A DNA stretch of 53,384 nt, from positions 1-53,384 of the forward strand of contig CANIOW010000022.1 in NCBI GenBank assembly GCA_947469285.1, given 5' to 3'. Positions 43,398-53,384 of this stretch are shown here, piece by piece (positions within the stretch are counted from its first letter, which is position 1; each line of letters starts with the position of its first letter). The DNA comes from Gammaproteobacteria bacterium. Lineage in GTDB: Bacteria > Pseudomonadota > Gammaproteobacteria > Steroidobacterales > Steroidobacteraceae. A model generated the notes under the pieces. That model was not told the DNA's origin. It did not search any database and saw only the letters and a list, made by a program, of their open reading frames with translations. A program made the position numbers and the translations under genes.

Positions 43398-44438
43398 TCA
43401 GAGCCCGTCCTTGAACAGCGCCAGCGTCGCTGCTACCGGCTCCGGCACGCGCAATCCAAAGTGTTGGTAGGCCTGAGCCGTAGCCACTCGGCCACGCGCC
43501 GTGCGCATCAAGAAGCCTTGCTGGATGAGAAATGGCTCGACCACATCTTCGATAGTGCCGCGCTCTTCACTGAGTGCTGCGGCCAGACTGTCGACACCCA
43601 CCGGGCCGCCGGCAAATTTCTCAATGATGGTGAGCAGCAGCCGGCGGTCCTGTGGGTCAAAGCCCAACCGGTCAACATCCAACATATCGAGCGCTGCCGC
43701 AGCCACCGCATCGGAAATATGGCCATCGGCGCGCACCTCGGCATAGTCGCGCACCCGGCGCAGCAGCCGATTAGCGATGCGCGGCGTTCCCCGCGAGCGC
43801 TCGGCAATCCGCAAGGCGCCGCCAGCGTCGATAGGCAGCTCCAGAATACGCGCAGAGCGCGTGACAATACCGGTGAGTTCCTCGACGGTATAGAACTCCA
43901 GCCGCTGCACAATGCCGAAACGATCACGCAGCGGCGAGGTGAGCAGCCCGGCGCGGGTGGTGGCCCCCACCAGCGTGAAGGGTGGCAGATCGATCTTGAT
44001 GGAGCGCGCAGCGGGACCCTCACCAATCACAATATCCAGCTGATAATCTTCCATGGCCGGGTAAAGAATTTCTTCGACCACCGGACTCAGGCGATGAATC
44101 TCATCGACAAACAGCACGTCATTGGGCTGCAGGTTGGTCAGCAGCGCCGCCAGATCGCCGGGGCGCTCGAGAACCGGCCCTGAGGTTTGTTTCAGACCCA
44201 CCCCTAATTCGTTCGCCACAATATTGGCCAACGTCGTTTTACCAAGCCCCGGCGGACCAAAAAACAGCACGTGATCCAGCGCCTCGCCACGCCGCCGGGC
44301 CGCTTCAATGAACAGTGCCATCTGCGTTTTAACGGCCGTCTGACCTTGATAGTCCGCCAGCGTGCGGGGGCGCACCGCACGATCCACCCCTTCCTCTTCG
44401 CGTGGGTGACCAGCCGTCACTAGGCGCTCCGTGGTCAT
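43398..44438 (-). CDS. ruvB: Holliday junction DNA helicase RuvB
   Basis: AAA+ motor that drives branch migration with RuvA. The N-terminus [16 protein letters not shown] is typical. Walker A is [15 protein letters not shown], Walker [13 protein letters not shown], sensor/arginine region [19 protein letters not shown], and the C-terminal winged helix region includes [22 protein letters not shown]. 346 residues. The ATG overlaps the ruvA stop (ATGA). Confidence 0.97.
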   Translation of the reverse strand: MTTERLVTAGHPREEEGVDRAVRPRTLADYQGQTAVKTQMALFIEAARRRGEALDHVLFFGPPGLGKTTLANIVANELGVGLKQTSGPVLERPGDLAALLTNLQPNDVLFVDEIHRLSPVVEEILYPAMEDYQLDIVIGEGPAARSIKIDLPPFTLVGATTRAGLLTSPLRDRFGIVQRLEFYTVEELTGIVTRSARILELPIDAGGALRIAERSRGTPRIANRLLRRVRDYAEVRADGHISDAVAAAALDMLDVDRLGFDPQDRRLLLTIIEKFAGGPVGVDSLAAALSEERGTIEDVVEPFLIQQGFLMRTARGRVATAQAYQHFGLRVPEPVAATLALFKDGL

Positions 44439-45043
44439 TTGCCAGCCACCTGTTGTAGGGCTTTGCGAATCAGTTCTTCAGTCGTTGCGCCTTCTGTCGA
44501 CGCCGCCTTCAGCAGGCGCAGCACTTCCGGCGGCTTATAACCCAGTGCCACCAGCGCGCTAAAGGCTTCTGCCTGAGCACCGGCCGGCGCGGCCATACCG
44601 GCCGCCCCGGGCAGGAACTCGGCACCGCCTTCGGCGCCCAGTGCTTTCACCCGGTCGCGCAGGTCGATGATGATGCGTTCCGCCGTCTTGCGGCCAATGC
44701 CTGGGATGCGCACCAGGGCCGTCGCATCTTCCGTCTCCAGACAGGCTAAAAACGCCTCGAGACTGATCCCTGACAACACTCCGAGCGCCACCTTGGGACC
44801 CACGCCCGTGACCTTCAGCAGCGCACGAAATAAGCGGCGCTCGTCGTCGGTGAGGAAACCGTACAACAGCTGCGCGTCTTCGCGTACCACCAGATGGGTA
44901 AACAGCTTGACCGGTGCACCGGTGGCAGGCAGCGCATAGAACGTTGACATGGGCGCTTCGAGCTCGTAACCGACGCCATTCACGTCGACCACCAGCCAGG
45001 GCGGCGCCTTGACCGCCAGTAAGCCACGCAGGAAACCGATCAT
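44435..45043 (-). CDS. ruvA: Holliday junction protein RuvA
   Basis: Tetrameric junction-binding subunit of RuvAB. The ATG at 45043 gives the family start [14 protein letters not shown] and overlaps the ruvC stop (ATGA); the frame continues upstream inside ruvC and is ignored. OB-fold ([31 protein letters not shown]), two HhH motifs ([35 protein letters not shown]) and a C-terminal domain ([17 protein letters not shown]) are all visible in the 202 residues. Confidence 0.97.
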   Translation of the reverse strand: MIGFLRGLLAVKAPPWLVVDVNGVGYELEAPMSTFYALPATGAPVKLFTHLVVREDAQLLYGFLTDDERRLFRALLKVTGVGPKVALGVLSGISLEAFLACLETEDATALVRIPGIGRKTAERIIIDLRDRVKALGAEGGAEFLPGAAGMAAPAGAQAEAFSALVALGYKPPEVLRLLKAASTEGATTEELIRKALQQVAGK

Positions 45044-45681
45044 CGTGCCGTCCCCGCCGCAAGCCGGGCCGCCAAGGCCGAACCCCAGGCAACGCGAGCA
45101 GAACGACGCCGCGCCACGGCCGGCGCCACCGTTTGTCCGGCGGCCAAGGCTGCCGCTTGCGCCAGGGGCGAAGTGCGGGAGTGGGCGTGGCACAGCGCAA
45201 TGGCGAGCGCATCCGCCGCATCGGCACCGAGCTTGCCGTCAATCTGCAGTAGCAGCCGCACCATTTTTTCGACCTGGGCCTTTTCAGCACTGCCCGTGCC
45301 GGCAATGGCGAGCTTCACTTCCCGCGGTGAATATTCGGCGAGTGCCCCGGGCGCTGCCGCGAACGTGGCGCACAGTGCCGCTCCGCGTGCTTGCCCGAGC
45401 TTGAGGGCGCTATCCGGATTTTTGTGGACGAACACCCGCTCAATCGCAATTTCCTGCGGCTGGTACTCGCGGCATAACGCCTGAATGCCGCTATAGATTT
45501 CATGCAGCCGGGCGGCAAAGGCATCGCCGCCCGTCCCTTGCGCGGCCTTGATGGTGCCGCTGGCGACATAGCGCACCTCACCGGCTACGCAGTCCACCAA
45601 GCCCCATCCTGTCAGTCGCGAGCCCGGGTCGAGACCGAGCACACGCACCACGGCAGGAGTCGTCAGGGGGGCTTTACGCAT
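45040..45681 (-). CDS. ruvC: Holliday junction resolvase RuvC
   Basis: Endonuclease that cuts Holliday junctions. The ATG at 45681 gives RKAPLTTPAVVRVLGLDPGS; the acidic active-site residues are in GLDPGSRLTGWG, IAIERVFVHKN and ADAADALAIALCH. 213 residues, somewhat longer than the E. coli enzyme because of an Ala/Arg-rich tail. First gene of ruvCAB, with slyX divergent from it. Confidence 0.96.
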   Translation of the reverse strand: MRKAPLTTPAVVRVLGLDPGSRLTGWGLVDCVAGEVRYVASGTIKAAQGTGGDAFAARLHEIYSGIQALCREYQPQEIAIERVFVHKNPDSALKLGQARGAALCATFAAAPGALAEYSPREVKLAIAGTGSAEKAQVEKMVRLLLQIDGKLGADAADALAIALCHAHSRTSPLAQAAALAAGQTVAPAVARRRSARVAWGSALAARLAAGTAR

Positions 45682-45852
45682 GGGGGTATGATACCGGGAA
45701 AGGCCGCAACGCCCCATGGAAACCACCCGCCGCCGCCCAAAACAGCGCTCGCCAGCCCTCGCCGGCGTCCGCAAACCGGTGCTGGCACGAGTCGACCTGC
45801 TCTCGGGCACCTGCAACCTACCAGGCACGCCCGCACCCCAAGGACTGACCCC

Positions 45853-46059
45853 ATGACGGACGACACTCGCCTGGAAACACTAGAGATTAAGTTGGCGCAC
45901 CTGGAAGATACCGTGCAGCGGCTCAGTGACCTGGCTTACCAACAAGCGCAGCGCATTGATACCGTATTGGAACGCCACCACCAACTGCTGCGGCAAGTGG
46001 AATCGCTGGAGGGACGCGCCGAAGAGCGCGTGCCGCAGGAAATTCCACCCCACTACTGA
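45853..46059 (+). CDS. slyX: SlyX family protein
   Basis: A 68-residue coiled-coil protein of the SlyX family (LETLEIKLAHLEDTVQRLSDLAYQQ, C-terminal IPPHY, both typical). Function unknown in the family. The ATG at 45853 is preferred; the frame is open 350 bases upstream but that part does not look like protein and overlaps the start of ruvC on the other strand. Its stop codon lies inside a perfect hairpin shared with the convergent lpdA gene. Confidence 0.9.
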   Translation: MTDDTRLETLEIKLAHLEDTVQRLSDLAYQQAQRIDTVLERHHQLLRQVESLEGRAEERVPQEIPPHY

Positions 46060-46075
46060 CTGCAGCAGCAGTCAG
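46056..46075. terminator. Bidirectional hairpin between slyX and lpdA
   Basis: CTGACTGC-AGCA-GCAGTCAG is a perfect 8-bp stem with a four-base loop. It includes the slyX stop codon and lies nine bases beyond the lpdA stop on the other strand, so it can serve both convergent genes. No T-run follows on either side. Confidence 0.55.
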
Positions 46076-46083
46076 CGTGGCGT

Positions 46084-47523
46084 TTAGCGATTGAGAAAGT
46101 CGATCGCTCGCTTGTCCGCATTCAGTGCCGCTTCGTGCAGCGCCTCCGACAATGTCGGGTGCGCGTGAATCGTCAACTGCAGATCTTCGGTAGTGGCGCG
46201 GTATTCCATGGCCAGCACGGCCTCGGCGATCAGCTCACCGGCCATCGGGCCGATGATATGCACGCCCAGAATCTCGTCATCGTCCGCCGCCGCCACCACC
46301 TTGGCAAACCCTTGCGAGGCCTCCATGGCGCGAGCACGGCCACTCGCCGCAAACGGAAAACTACCGACTTTGATGGGGCGTCCCGTGGCCCGGGCCTGTT
46401 CTTCGGTCAGCCCCACCCAGGCAATCTCCGGGGCGGTGTAGATGACGCTAGGGACTGTGCGAAAGCTCACTGCAACGGAATGACCGGCAATGCGGTCTGC
46501 CACCGCGACGCCCTCTTCCTTGGCCTTATGGGCCAACATCGGGCCGCGGACACAGTCACCGACGGCCCACACCTTGGCGACCCCCGTCGCACAATGCGCA
46601 TCCACCTCGATAAACCCGCGCGCGTCGAGTGTTACGCCCGTGCCTTCCGCCAGCAAATCCAAGGTGTAGGGACGGCGACCAATCGCCACCACCAGCTTGT
46701 CCACGTGCAGTGTTTGCTCGCCCTTGGCATCGTTATAGGTCACCTGCACAGCGTCGGCATTGACCACTGCCCCTGACACTTTCGCGCCCAAGCGGATGTC
46801 CAGACCCAGCTTCTTAAAGTGCTTGGCGGCTTCCTTAGCGACGGCACCATCGGCCATGGGCAGGAACTGTTCCATCGCCTCGAGCACCACCACCTCGGCA
46901 CCGAGCCGGCGCCACACGCTGCCAAGCTCCAAGCCAATAACGCCGGCGCCTATGACGCCAAGGCGCTGCGGCACTGCGCTAAATTCCAGTGCGCCCCACG
47001 AGTCGACAATCGTCTCGCCGTTGAACGGCGCCGAGTTCAGTTCGAACGGCTGGGAGCCAGAAGCCAAGATGACATGCGTGCCGGTAAATATTTCCACCGC
47101 ACCGTCTACGGCAGTGAACTCTACCCGGTGGACACCCGCCTCCGGCGGCAGCAGTTTCCCGTGTCCGGTCAGCGCCTCAGCTTTGGCAGCTTTCAACAAT
47201 GCCAAAATGCCCTGCGTAGAGGTTTTAACGATGCCTGCTTTGCGCTTTTGCATCTGCGCCAGGTCAAAGCGGGCCCCGGTAACATGGATACCGTGTAACG
47301 AAAATTCGCTGTTCACGCGGTGCCACAGCTCCGTGGATTCGAGCAAGGCTTTGGAGGGGATACAACCCGCATTCAAACAAGTACCGCCGAAAGCATAGCT
47401 GCCATCGTAGTTTTTCCAGCCATCCATGCAGACCACTTTCAGACCGTTCTGCCCAGCACGGATGGCGGCAGGGTATCCGGCAGGGCCACCGCCAATCACA
47501 ATCACATCGTAATGTTTAGCCAT
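46084..47523 (-). CDS. lpdA: Dihydrolipoyl dehydrogenase (E3)
   Basis: FAD enzyme that reoxidises the lipoyl groups of 2-oxoglutarate dehydrogenase (and possibly other 2-oxoacid complexes). FAD-binding VIVIGGGPAGYPAAIRAG, the redox disulfide in GGTCLNAGCIPSKALLES, NAD-binding LGVIGAGVIGLELGSVWRRLG, the second FAD motif VWAVGDCVRG and the C-terminal His-Glu HAHPTLSEALHEAAL are all present. 479 residues. Last gene of sucA-sucB-lpdA. Confidence 0.97.
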   Translation of the reverse strand: MAKHYDVIVIGGGPAGYPAAIRAGQNGLKVVCMDGWKNYDGSYAFGGTCLNAGCIPSKALLESTELWHRVNSEFSLHGIHVTGARFDLAQMQKRKAGIVKTSTQGILALLKAAKAEALTGHGKLLPPEAGVHRVEFTAVDGAVEIFTGTHVILASGSQPFELNSAPFNGETIVDSWGALEFSAVPQRLGVIGAGVIGLELGSVWRRLGAEVVVLEAMEQFLPMADGAVAKEAAKHFKKLGLDIRLGAKVSGAVVNADAVQVTYNDAKGEQTLHVDKLVVAIGRRPYTLDLLAEGTGVTLDARGFIEVDAHCATGVAKVWAVGDCVRGPMLAHKAKEEGVAVADRIAGHSVAVSFRTVPSVIYTAPEIAWVGLTEEQARATGRPIKVGSFPFAASGRARAMEASQGFAKVVAAADDDEILGVHIIGPMAGELIAEAVLAMEYRATTEDLQLTIHAHPTLSEALHEAALNADKRAIDFLNR

Positions 47524-47528
47524 GGGAC

Positions 47529-48704
47529 TTAAACCTGCAGCAATAAACGGGCAGGGTCTTCCAGGCAGTCTTTCATCGTGACCAGAAACTGCACTGCCTC
47601 CTTGCCGTCAATGATGCGGTGATCATAAGTGAGCGCCAGATACATCATGGGGCGCACCACCACCTGACCATCGACCACCACCGGGCGGTCCTGAATTTTG
47701 TGCATTCCAAGAATGGCGCTTTGCGGCGCATTAACGATCGGTGTCGACAGCAGCGAACCAAACACGCCACCATTGGTAATGCTGAACGTGCCGCCGGTCA
47801 GTTCCTCCAGCGTGATGCTGCCAGCACGGGCACGCGCGGCAAAATTCCCGACCGATTTTTCCACGTCGGCGAAGCTCAGCTGATCTGCATCGCGCAACAC
47901 CGGCACGAACAGGCCACGCTCGGTGGAAACCGCCACCCCAATGTCGTAGTAGTCGTGGTAAAGAATGTCGTTGCCATCCACATAGGCATTCACGATGGGA
48001 TATTTTTTCAGCGCCTCCACTGCCGCCTTGACGAAGAACGACATGAAGCCAAGCCGCACGCCATGCGTCTTCTCAAACGTGTCCTTATAGCGCGTGCGCA
48101 GTTCATTGAGCGCTTTCAGATCCACTTCATTAAAGGTCGTCAACAACGCCTGCGTGGATTGCGCCTCGACCAAACGCTGCGCGATCCGCGCGCGTAGGCG
48201 CGTCATGGGGACCCGTTGTTCGCTGCGGCCAACACCCAGTGCCTTCACGGTAACGGGGACTGGCGTGGCTGCTGGCGTGACCGCTGCGGTAGCCGCCGTC
48301 ACTGACGTTGAGGGCGCTTGGTCCAGCGACTTGAGCACGTCCTGCTTGCTCACTCGGCCTTCGCGACCAGAGCCGGCGATCTTGGCCGCATCTAGGTCTT
48401 GCTCTTCGACCAACCGTTTGGCGGCAGGGGCCAACTTCGCCGCCGGGGCAGGAGCCGTCACTGCAACGCCCTCCTCTAGCAACGCCAGCACCTGTCCTGC
48501 GACCACGATGGTGCCTTCGGCGACCAAGATTTCCTTCAGCACACCGCCAACAGTGACCGGCACTTCCAGCACCACCTTGTCGGTTTCCAGATCCGCCAGA
48601 TTTTCATCCCGCGAGACCGCCTCGCCCGCTTTTTTGTGCCACTTCACCAGCGTAGCATCGGCCACCGATTCGGGCAGGTTTGGAACACGGATTTCGATCG
48701 TCAT
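47529..48704 (-). CDS. sucB: Dihydrolipoyl succinyltransferase (E2 of 2-oxoglutarate dehydrogenase)
   Basis: Core of the 2-oxoglutarate dehydrogenase complex. One N-terminal lipoyl domain (lipoylated Lys in [13 protein letters not shown]), a peripheral-subunit-binding domain ([20 protein letters not shown]-type sequence, with [12 protein letters not shown]), an Ala/Val/Thr-Pro-rich linker, and the catalytic domain with [28 protein letters not shown] and the active-site [14 protein letters not shown]. 391 residues. Between sucA and lpdA, five bases from each. Confidence 0.96.
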   Translation of the reverse strand: MTIEIRVPNLPESVADATLVKWHKKAGEAVSRDENLADLETDKVVLEVPVTVGGVLKEILVAEGTIVVAGQVLALLEEGVAVTAPAPAAKLAPAAKRLVEEQDLDAAKIAGSGREGRVSKQDVLKSLDQAPSTSVTAATAAVTPAATPVPVTVKALGVGRSEQRVPMTRLRARIAQRLVEAQSTQALLTTFNEVDLKALNELRTRYKDTFEKTHGVRLGFMSFFVKAAVEALKKYPIVNAYVDGNDILYHDYYDIGVAVSTERGLFVPVLRDADQLSFADVEKSVGNFAARARAGSITLEELTGGTFSITNGGVFGSLLSTPIVNAPQSAILGMHKIQDRPVVVDGQVVVRPMMYLALTYDHRIIDGKEAVQFLVTMKDCLEDPARLLLQV

Positions 48705-48709
48705 GAGCG

Positions 48710-51598
48710 TTACTTCCTACGGGACGGGGTCGTGGTGCGGGGCGCAGGGCTCCCAGCGTCCACGGGGGACTGAAATTCAATGGCCATCGCCACCAGACGA
48801 GCCTGCTCGGTTTGATGGATAGCGCCAATGCCAGTGGCTGGCGCAGCGGCGCCCTTACGACCGGCATAGAACAAGACTTGTTTGCCCCCCATCTTCTCCT
48901 GCAGGCGATGGCGGATCTGGTACCAGGCACCCTGGTTCTGCGGTTCTTCCTGGCACCAAACGATTTCATTCGCGGCGGTGTACTTGTCCAGAATGGCCGC
49001 ATATTCCTCCACCGGAAAGGGATACAGTTGTTCGACGCGCACAATAGCGACATCTTGCTGCGCCCGGCTACGTCGATGTTCCAGCAGGTCGTAGTAGACC
49101 TTGCCTGAGCAGAACACCACTCGTTTTACTTTCGCTGTCACCAATGGGTCCACTTCGTCGATGAGCGTTTGGAAACGTCCGCGGGACAACTCATCCAGCG
49201 TCGACACCGCCAGCTTGTGGCGCAGCAGACTCTTGGGCGTCATGACGATGAGCGGATGGCGCACCGCGCGCACCTGCTGACGGCGCAGCAGGTGATACAT
49301 CTGTGCGGGTGTCGACGGCACGCAAACACTCATATTGTTCTCGGCACACAACTGCAGGAAGCGTTCAAGACGCGCCGAGCTGTGTTCTGGTCCCTGCCCT
49401 TCATAGCCGTGCGGCAAGAGCAATGTCAGGCCACACAACCGGCCCCATTTCACCTCGCCGGAGGCAATGAACTGGTCGATGATGACCTGCGCACCATTGG
49501 CGAAGTCGCCGAACTGCCCTTCCCATAGCACCAGCACGGTGGGATCGGTGGTGCTAAAGCCATATTCAAAACCCAGCACCGCTTCTTCTGACAGCACCGA
49601 GTCAATGACGGTAAATTTCGGTTGCCGGTCGGTCAGCTTGCTGAGCGAAATATAGGTGCGCGCCGTGGCTTGATCGTGCAGCACCGCGTGGCGATGAAAG
49701 AACGTGCCGCGGCCGGAATCTTGCCCCACCAGCCGCACCGGGTAACCCTGGTCCAGCAAGGTAGCGTAACCCAACATCTCCGCCGCGCCCCAGTCGAGCG
49801 ACTGCTCGCCTGCATACATCTTGCGCCGGTCGTCGATAATCTTGGCCACGCGTGGGTGCAGCGTGAAGTCTGACGGGACCTGCGTGAGGCTGACACCGAG
49901 GCGCTTGAGCTCTGCCAGCGCCACGCCGGTATGCGGCGCTTCGTTGGGGTCGGCGTTGAGAAACGGCGTCCAGTCCACGGTGTATTTGTTGCCGATCAGC
50001 CCCAGTGCGGTGCGGGTCTGTGTCTTGCCGTCGTCGAGACCCTGACGGTATTCGGCAACCATGGCCTCGGCGGCGCCCGCGGCGATGACGCCCAGAGATT
50101 CCAGCTGGCGTGCATACAGTTGCCGCGGCGTGGCGTGCTGGCGAATGTTCTGGTACATAACCGGCTGCGTGGCGGACGGCTCGTCGGCCTCGTTATGGCC
50201 GTGGCGGCGATAGCAAACGAGATCGATGACCACGTCTTTGTGAAACTTCATGCGGTAGGCCAGCGCCAGTCGCGCCGTAAACACCACCGCCTCGGGGTCA
50301 TCCCCATTGACATGCAAGATGGGCGCTTCAACCATCTTCGCCACGTCTGAGCAATACAGTGTTGAACGGGTATCGCGGGGGTCACTGGTGGTGAACCCCA
50401 CCTGGTTGTTGATGACCAGATGCAGCGTGCCGCCCGTATAGAAACCTCGCGCCTGCGACAGCTGGAAGGTTTCCATCACCACGCCCTGCCCACCAAATGC
50501 CGCGTCGCCATGGATGAGAATCGGCACTGCCTTATCGCCAAGGGCGTCGTCACGACGCTCCTGGCGGGCGCGTACCGAGCCTTCGACCACCGGGTTGACC
50601 ACTTCGAGATGGGAAGGGTTAAACGCCAGCGCCACGTGCACGTTGCCACCGGGCGTACGGATGTCCGCGGAGAAGCCCTTGTGGTACTTCACATCACCCG
50701 AGCCCTTCAGATGCGCCAGGTCATAGTTGCCTTCAAATTCATCGAACAGCTTTGATGGCGACTTGCCGAAGGTGTTCACCAGCACATTCAGGCGACCACG
50801 GTGCGCCATGCCAATGACCATTTCGTCCACGCCTTGACGGCCGCCCTGCTGGATCAGGTCGTCCAGCAAGGGAATGAGGGCATCGCCCCCTTCCAGCGAA
50901 AAGCGTTTCTGACCGACATACTTGGTATGCAGATAACGCTCAAGGCCGTCGGCTGCCGTGAGCTGCCAGAGAATATTTTTCTGTTCGGCGGGCTGAAACC
51001 GCTGGCTGATGCGTCCTTCCTGAAACGCATCTTGCAACCACAGACGCTCTTCGCTGGCGGACACGTGGGCGAACTCGGCGCCGATGTGCCCGCAGTACAC
51101 CTGTTTCACCTGCGCCACGATATCGCGCAACTTCATGCGCGCCGGCACAGAGGGCGTCCGGCTGCCAGTAAAAAAGGTGTCATCGAGATCCGACTCGCCC
51201 AGACCAAAATAGGCGAGATCCAGAACGCGCTGTGGCTCGCGCTGCAGCATGCCCAGCGGGTCAATGTCCGCCACCAAGTGTCCGCGATTGGCGTACACCT
51301 GAATCATTCGCGACACCGCGCCCTGCTTCTGCACGGCGGCGGCCTCGCGGGCAGTCGCTGGCGCAGCCACTCGCGGTGCCCGGGCACGGCGTTCAAGGTC
51401 CTGCAAGATGGGGCCATGGGCCGTTTCACTGCGAGGGTCACCACCCGCGGTACTGACCAACCGGCCGAACCACTCACGCCATTCAGCCCCAACACTCAAA
51501 GGGTCTGCGAGCCAGTGCTCGTAGAGTTCCTCGACATAGGGGGCGTTGGCGCCGTAGAGGGGGGATGAGGCTAAGAAAGCACGAGTTTCGTCGTTCAT
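48710..51598 (-). CDS. sucA: 2-oxoglutarate dehydrogenase E1 component
   Basis: Thiamine-diphosphate enzyme that decarboxylates 2-oxoglutarate in the TCA cycle. N-terminal E1-specific segment [20 protein letters not shown], then [92 protein letters not shown] and the later ThDP-domain motif [19 protein letters not shown]. The ATG at 51598 gives 962 residues, close to the usual length; it has no strong Shine-Dalgarno. First gene of the operon; its promoter must lie in the 100 bases upstream. Confidence 0.97.
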   Translation of the reverse strand: MNDETRAFLASSPLYGANAPYVEELYEHWLADPLSVGAEWREWFGRLVSTAGGDPRSETAHGPILQDLERRARAPRVAAPATAREAAAVQKQGAVSRMIQVYANRGHLVADIDPLGMLQREPQRVLDLAYFGLGESDLDDTFFTGSRTPSVPARMKLRDIVAQVKQVYCGHIGAEFAHVSASEERLWLQDAFQEGRISQRFQPAEQKNILWQLTAADGLERYLHTKYVGQKRFSLEGGDALIPLLDDLIQQGGRQGVDEMVIGMAHRGRLNVLVNTFGKSPSKLFDEFEGNYDLAHLKGSGDVKYHKGFSADIRTPGGNVHVALAFNPSHLEVVNPVVEGSVRARQERRDDALGDKAVPILIHGDAAFGGQGVVMETFQLSQARGFYTGGTLHLVINNQVGFTTSDPRDTRSTLYCSDVAKMVEAPILHVNGDDPEAVVFTARLALAYRMKFHKDVVIDLVCYRRHGHNEADEPSATQPVMYQNIRQHATPRQLYARQLESLGVIAAGAAEAMVAEYRQGLDDGKTQTRTALGLIGNKYTVDWTPFLNADPNEAPHTGVALAELKRLGVSLTQVPSDFTLHPRVAKIIDDRRKMYAGEQSLDWGAAEMLGYATLLDQGYPVRLVGQDSGRGTFFHRHAVLHDQATARTYISLSKLTDRQPKFTVIDSVLSEEAVLGFEYGFSTTDPTVLVLWEGQFGDFANGAQVIIDQFIASGEVKWGRLCGLTLLLPHGYEGQGPEHSSARLERFLQLCAENNMSVCVPSTPAQMYHLLRRQQVRAVRHPLIVMTPKSLLRHKLAVSTLDELSRGRFQTLIDEVDPLVTAKVKRVVFCSGKVYYDLLEHRRSRAQQDVAIVRVEQLYPFPVEEYAAILDKYTAANEIVWCQEEPQNQGAWYQIRHRLQEKMGGKQVLFYAGRKGAAAPATGIGAIHQTEQARLVAMAIEFQSPVDAGSPAPRTTTPSRRK

Positions 51599-51706
51599 CT
51601 GGAGGGGAATCAACCTGTCCGTGGAAAAGGCGTGTGCCCAGTTCCGACAGTGTAGCGGAGTACGCCGTCCATTAAATGGCGTAGCGGTCGCGATTTGGGA
51701 GCAACT

Positions 51707-52012
51707 TCAGTCGAACAGCCGTAACCAGCGCACCACCAGGACCATGCCTACCGCCAGCCCCGTGGCGGCCAGCAACAGCCCATGCTCTTCCAGAACACCA
51801 CGGTCAGCCCGGCGGCGTCCACGCGCTGCCAGCGGACGCCGTAGCGCGTTGCGTACCACCCGACTCAACGAGCGCCGCCGCCGTTCTTCCGCATCCCGGC
51901 GGTCTGCATAAACACCAGGGGCTAAGCGACTGCGGCCCAGCAGCTGCTGCACGACCTCCGGGCGCCCGACGATACCGGGGGGAAGGCCATCCCCCGGGGT
52001 TCGTTTCGGCAT
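51707..52012 (-). CDS. Small predicted membrane protein of unknown function
   Basis: A 101-residue protein from the ATG at 52012 (ATGs at 52033 and 52045 are also in frame). It is strongly basic in the middle (DRRDAEERRRRSLSRVVRNA) and ends with one hydrophobic helix (GLLLAATGLAVGMVLVVRWL), so it looks like a tail-anchored or C-terminally anchored inner-membrane protein. No family recognised. It is upstream of sucA on the same strand, which may put it on a separate transcript. A TGATTTAAATCA palindrome stands about 60 bases before the start. Confidence 0.45.
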   Translation of the reverse strand: MPKRTPGDGLPPGIVGRPEVVQQLLGRSRLAPGVYADRRDAEERRRRSLSRVVRNALRRPLAARGRRRADRGVLEEHGLLLAATGLAVGMVLVVRWLRLFD

Positions 52013-52074
52013 GCGCTTGCGGTACCTGATCATGAACTCAAGCAATGCAAGACTTAGACCAAAGCAGATACTTA

Positions 52075-52086
52075 TGATTTAAATCA
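52075..52086. promoter_or_regulatory. FNR-like palindrome upstream of the small membrane gene
   Basis: TGATTTAAATCA is a perfect 12-base palindrome and fits the TGAT-N4-ATCA core of FNR/ANR-type sites (consensus TTGAT-N4-ATCAA, with the two outer bases different). It is nested within two longer inverted repeats (TAGACC 52055-52060 with GGTCTA 52098-52103; AGCAGATA 52063-52070 with TATCTGCT 52102-52109). This is also the most AT-rich part of the right end. Confidence 0.4.
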
Positions 52087-52220
52087 GGTATTTATCGGGT
52101 CTATCTGCTGTGTCCCGATCGGTCGTTCAGGGCCGCTGTAAAAATTCCCGACAAAGCCCCAGGCGGACCTCAGGGCGCAGGGCATCGCCGCGAAACAGGC
52201 GACACCCCGAACCGCCTACT

Positions 52221-53384
52221 TCAACCCGCCGCTAGACTGACCAGCTGCAGATTGCCCGCCGTGACCATCTTATTCATTGGCAGCAACGCGCCGTCGCTGG
52301 CGCGACGCACCTGCAACTCCGCACGCACCTCCGCCGTGAGCCGCCGCGGCGAAATAAACACGAAGCCGCAATGCCCACGGCCAAGACCCGCCGCCGCAAG
52401 ATCCGGGCGATAGTCACAGGCGAGCACGCTACCCAGCACCTTGCCGCCCAGGAGCACCTCAAGCAGCACCGGCAGCTCCGTCTGGGCAGTATCCTGCGCC
52501 CAGCCACAAATCTTCCAGTCGCCAGCTACCGTCTCTACCCAGCCTTTTAACGGCCCCGGCGCCACGCCTTGGCCTGCTCGCGCCACCACCGGCCGCAGTG
52601 CGGCGTCCAGCACCGCCCCACTCTCTGGCCGCGCTGCACACAGGCTTAACGCATCGGGTGCCCGCGACTGCGGATACAAAGCCGTGTATTCCGCGGCGTT
52701 GTGAAACTGCTGGCGCAGGTTGTCGACATCCGCATAGGTTTCCGACCACGTACCCTCTGCCAGCACGCAGTCGTGCGCTGCCAGCTCTAGGTTGAAATAG
52801 TCCTCTGCCGCAGGCTCTGCCACCTGGGTAATGCTAAGGCCGTTGACCAGCGACTTGGCCAGCACCAAGGTACCGTCGACGAGCATCGAGTGCCCGGGCG
52901 AGACGTACAGGTCGCGCGCAGGCAGCTGCTCACCCAGCGCACCGGCGTGAATGCAGACCGAACGCAGCGCTGCGTTGGCACGAACATCTTCCAGCGTGAA
53001 TTGCTGCCGACCAATCCAGCGGATGGTCTGCAAGCCGCCAAAGCGCGTGACCACCCGGTCACCGATCTGCAGCGTCTCAATCGCCACCTCGCCGGCCGGC
53101 GTTAGGATGCGCGTGCCGCGGCGGTAGCAAATGGCCATCGTGATCAAAGTGCCCGTGACGGAGTCCTGTACGACATTAAAGGTGGCGTCTGTGCCCACGC
53201 CGCTGACAGTGGTGGACCAGGCCACGGCACCACCCAAGTGTTTGACGTACAACGTGCCACCGGAAATTTCGACATAGTCACCGGACGTAAAGGCGATATC
53301 CGACAGGTCGATGTTGGCGCCTGCCGCTGCCAGATTCAGACCGTTCACGATCGCGCCGGTCTTGACCACCAGCGTGCCACCGGA
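52221..53384 (-). CDS. Hint-domain protein, C-terminal part (partial)
   Basis: The frame stays open to the window edge, so the N-terminus is missing. The visible part begins with a strand-repeat-like segment (SGGTLVVKTG, then ISGGTLYVKHLGG), resembling AIDA-type strand-loop-strand repeats. A Hint (hedgehog/intein) domain of the Hint_2 type follows: CYRRGTRILTPAGEVAIETL, QIGDRVVTRFGG, IRWIGRQ, LYVSPGHSMLVDGTLV, DYFNLELAAHDCVLAEG. Hint domains cleave next to their N-terminal Cys. The last 150 residues (WVETVAGDWKICGWAQD and similar) are a separate unrecognised beta-rich domain. Probably secreted; function unknown. Confidence 0.8.
   Translation of the reverse strand, partial: SGGTLVVKTGAIVNGLNLAAAGANIDLSDIAFTSGDYVEISGGTLYVKHLGGAVAWSTTVSGVGTDATFNVVQDSVTGTLITMAICYRRGTRILTPAGEVAIETLQIGDRVVTRFGGLQTIRWIGRQQFTLEDVRANAALRSVCIHAGALGEQLPARDLYVSPGHSMLVDGTLVLAKSLVNGLSITQVAEPAAEDYFNLELAAHDCVLAEGTWSETYADVDNLRQQFHNAAEYTALYPQSRAPDALSLCAARPESGAVLDAALRPVVARAGQGVAPGPLKGWVETVAGDWKICGWAQDTAQTELPVLLEVLLGGKVLGSVLACDYRPDLAAAGLGRGHCGFVFISPRRLTAEVRAELQVRRASDGALLPMNKMVTAGNLQLVSLAAG

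Noticed and set aside
1-53384. CRISPR arrays, rRNA genes, insertion sequences and phage genes
   Set aside because: No regularly spaced repeats, no rRNA-like segments, no transposase or phage structural motifs were seen on either strand.
1-53384. Classical Rho-independent terminators with T-runs
   Set aside because: Several perfect hairpins follow genes, but none is followed by a T-run, so they are reported only as low-confidence terminators.

Overview
The window is GC-rich, gene-dense bacterial DNA that reads as a gammaproteobacterial chromosome, probably Xanthomonadales or Nevskiales. Evidence: the order ruvC-ruvA-ruvB-ybgC-tolQ-tolR-tolA-tolB-pal-cpoB-queE-queC next to tRNA-Lys, a fused thrA ahead of thrB and thrC, a sucA-sucB-lpdA operon, slyX, and two TonB-dependent receptors typical of a diderm envelope. 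The genus cannot be read from the sequence. No stretch longer than about 230 bases lacks a gene.

Left part (1-18.4 kb): the end of an ABC-2 permease; a four-gene minus-strand exporter of MacAB/DevBCA type (adaptor, ATPase, two FtsX-type permeases); tatD, with a sharply AT-richer patch inside it; a TPR protein; the minus-strand thrA-thrB-thrC operon with a NERD-domain gene translationally coupled to its end; a small unrecognised gene; the radical-SAM gene ygiQ; alanine dehydrogenase diverging from an Lrp/AsnC regulator; and an MFS transporter.

Middle (18.5-36.6 kb) is the accessory part. It has a large secreted protein combining a gluzincin-like domain (second zinc-binding His missing), a beta-propeller and a probable beta-barrel, with a small lipoprotein upstream. 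Next come an exported cyanophycinase-like S51 peptidase divergent from a TonB-dependent receptor. Then a six-gene plus-strand cluster: a MocR-type regulator without the PLP-binding lysine, a nitrilase-superfamily amidase, a TonB-dependent receptor, a TPR sulfotransferase, an exported SxxK serine hydrolase and an MFS transporter. The last five are 3-41 bases apart or overlap. Three copies of a 9-base motif lie between the regulator and the operon, with a fourth just upstream of the regulator. REP-like elements flank the cluster and it ends beside the 3' end of tRNA-Lys. I read it as a regulated module for import and processing of a peptide- or amide-type compound; the substrate is unknown.

Right part (36.7-53.4 kb) is core genome: tRNA-Lys, queuosine genes queC and queE, the Tol-Pal envelope system, ybgC, the Holliday-junction genes ruvABC, slyX facing the 2-oxoglutarate dehydrogenase operon, a small probable membrane protein, and the end of a Hint-domain protein that leaves the window.
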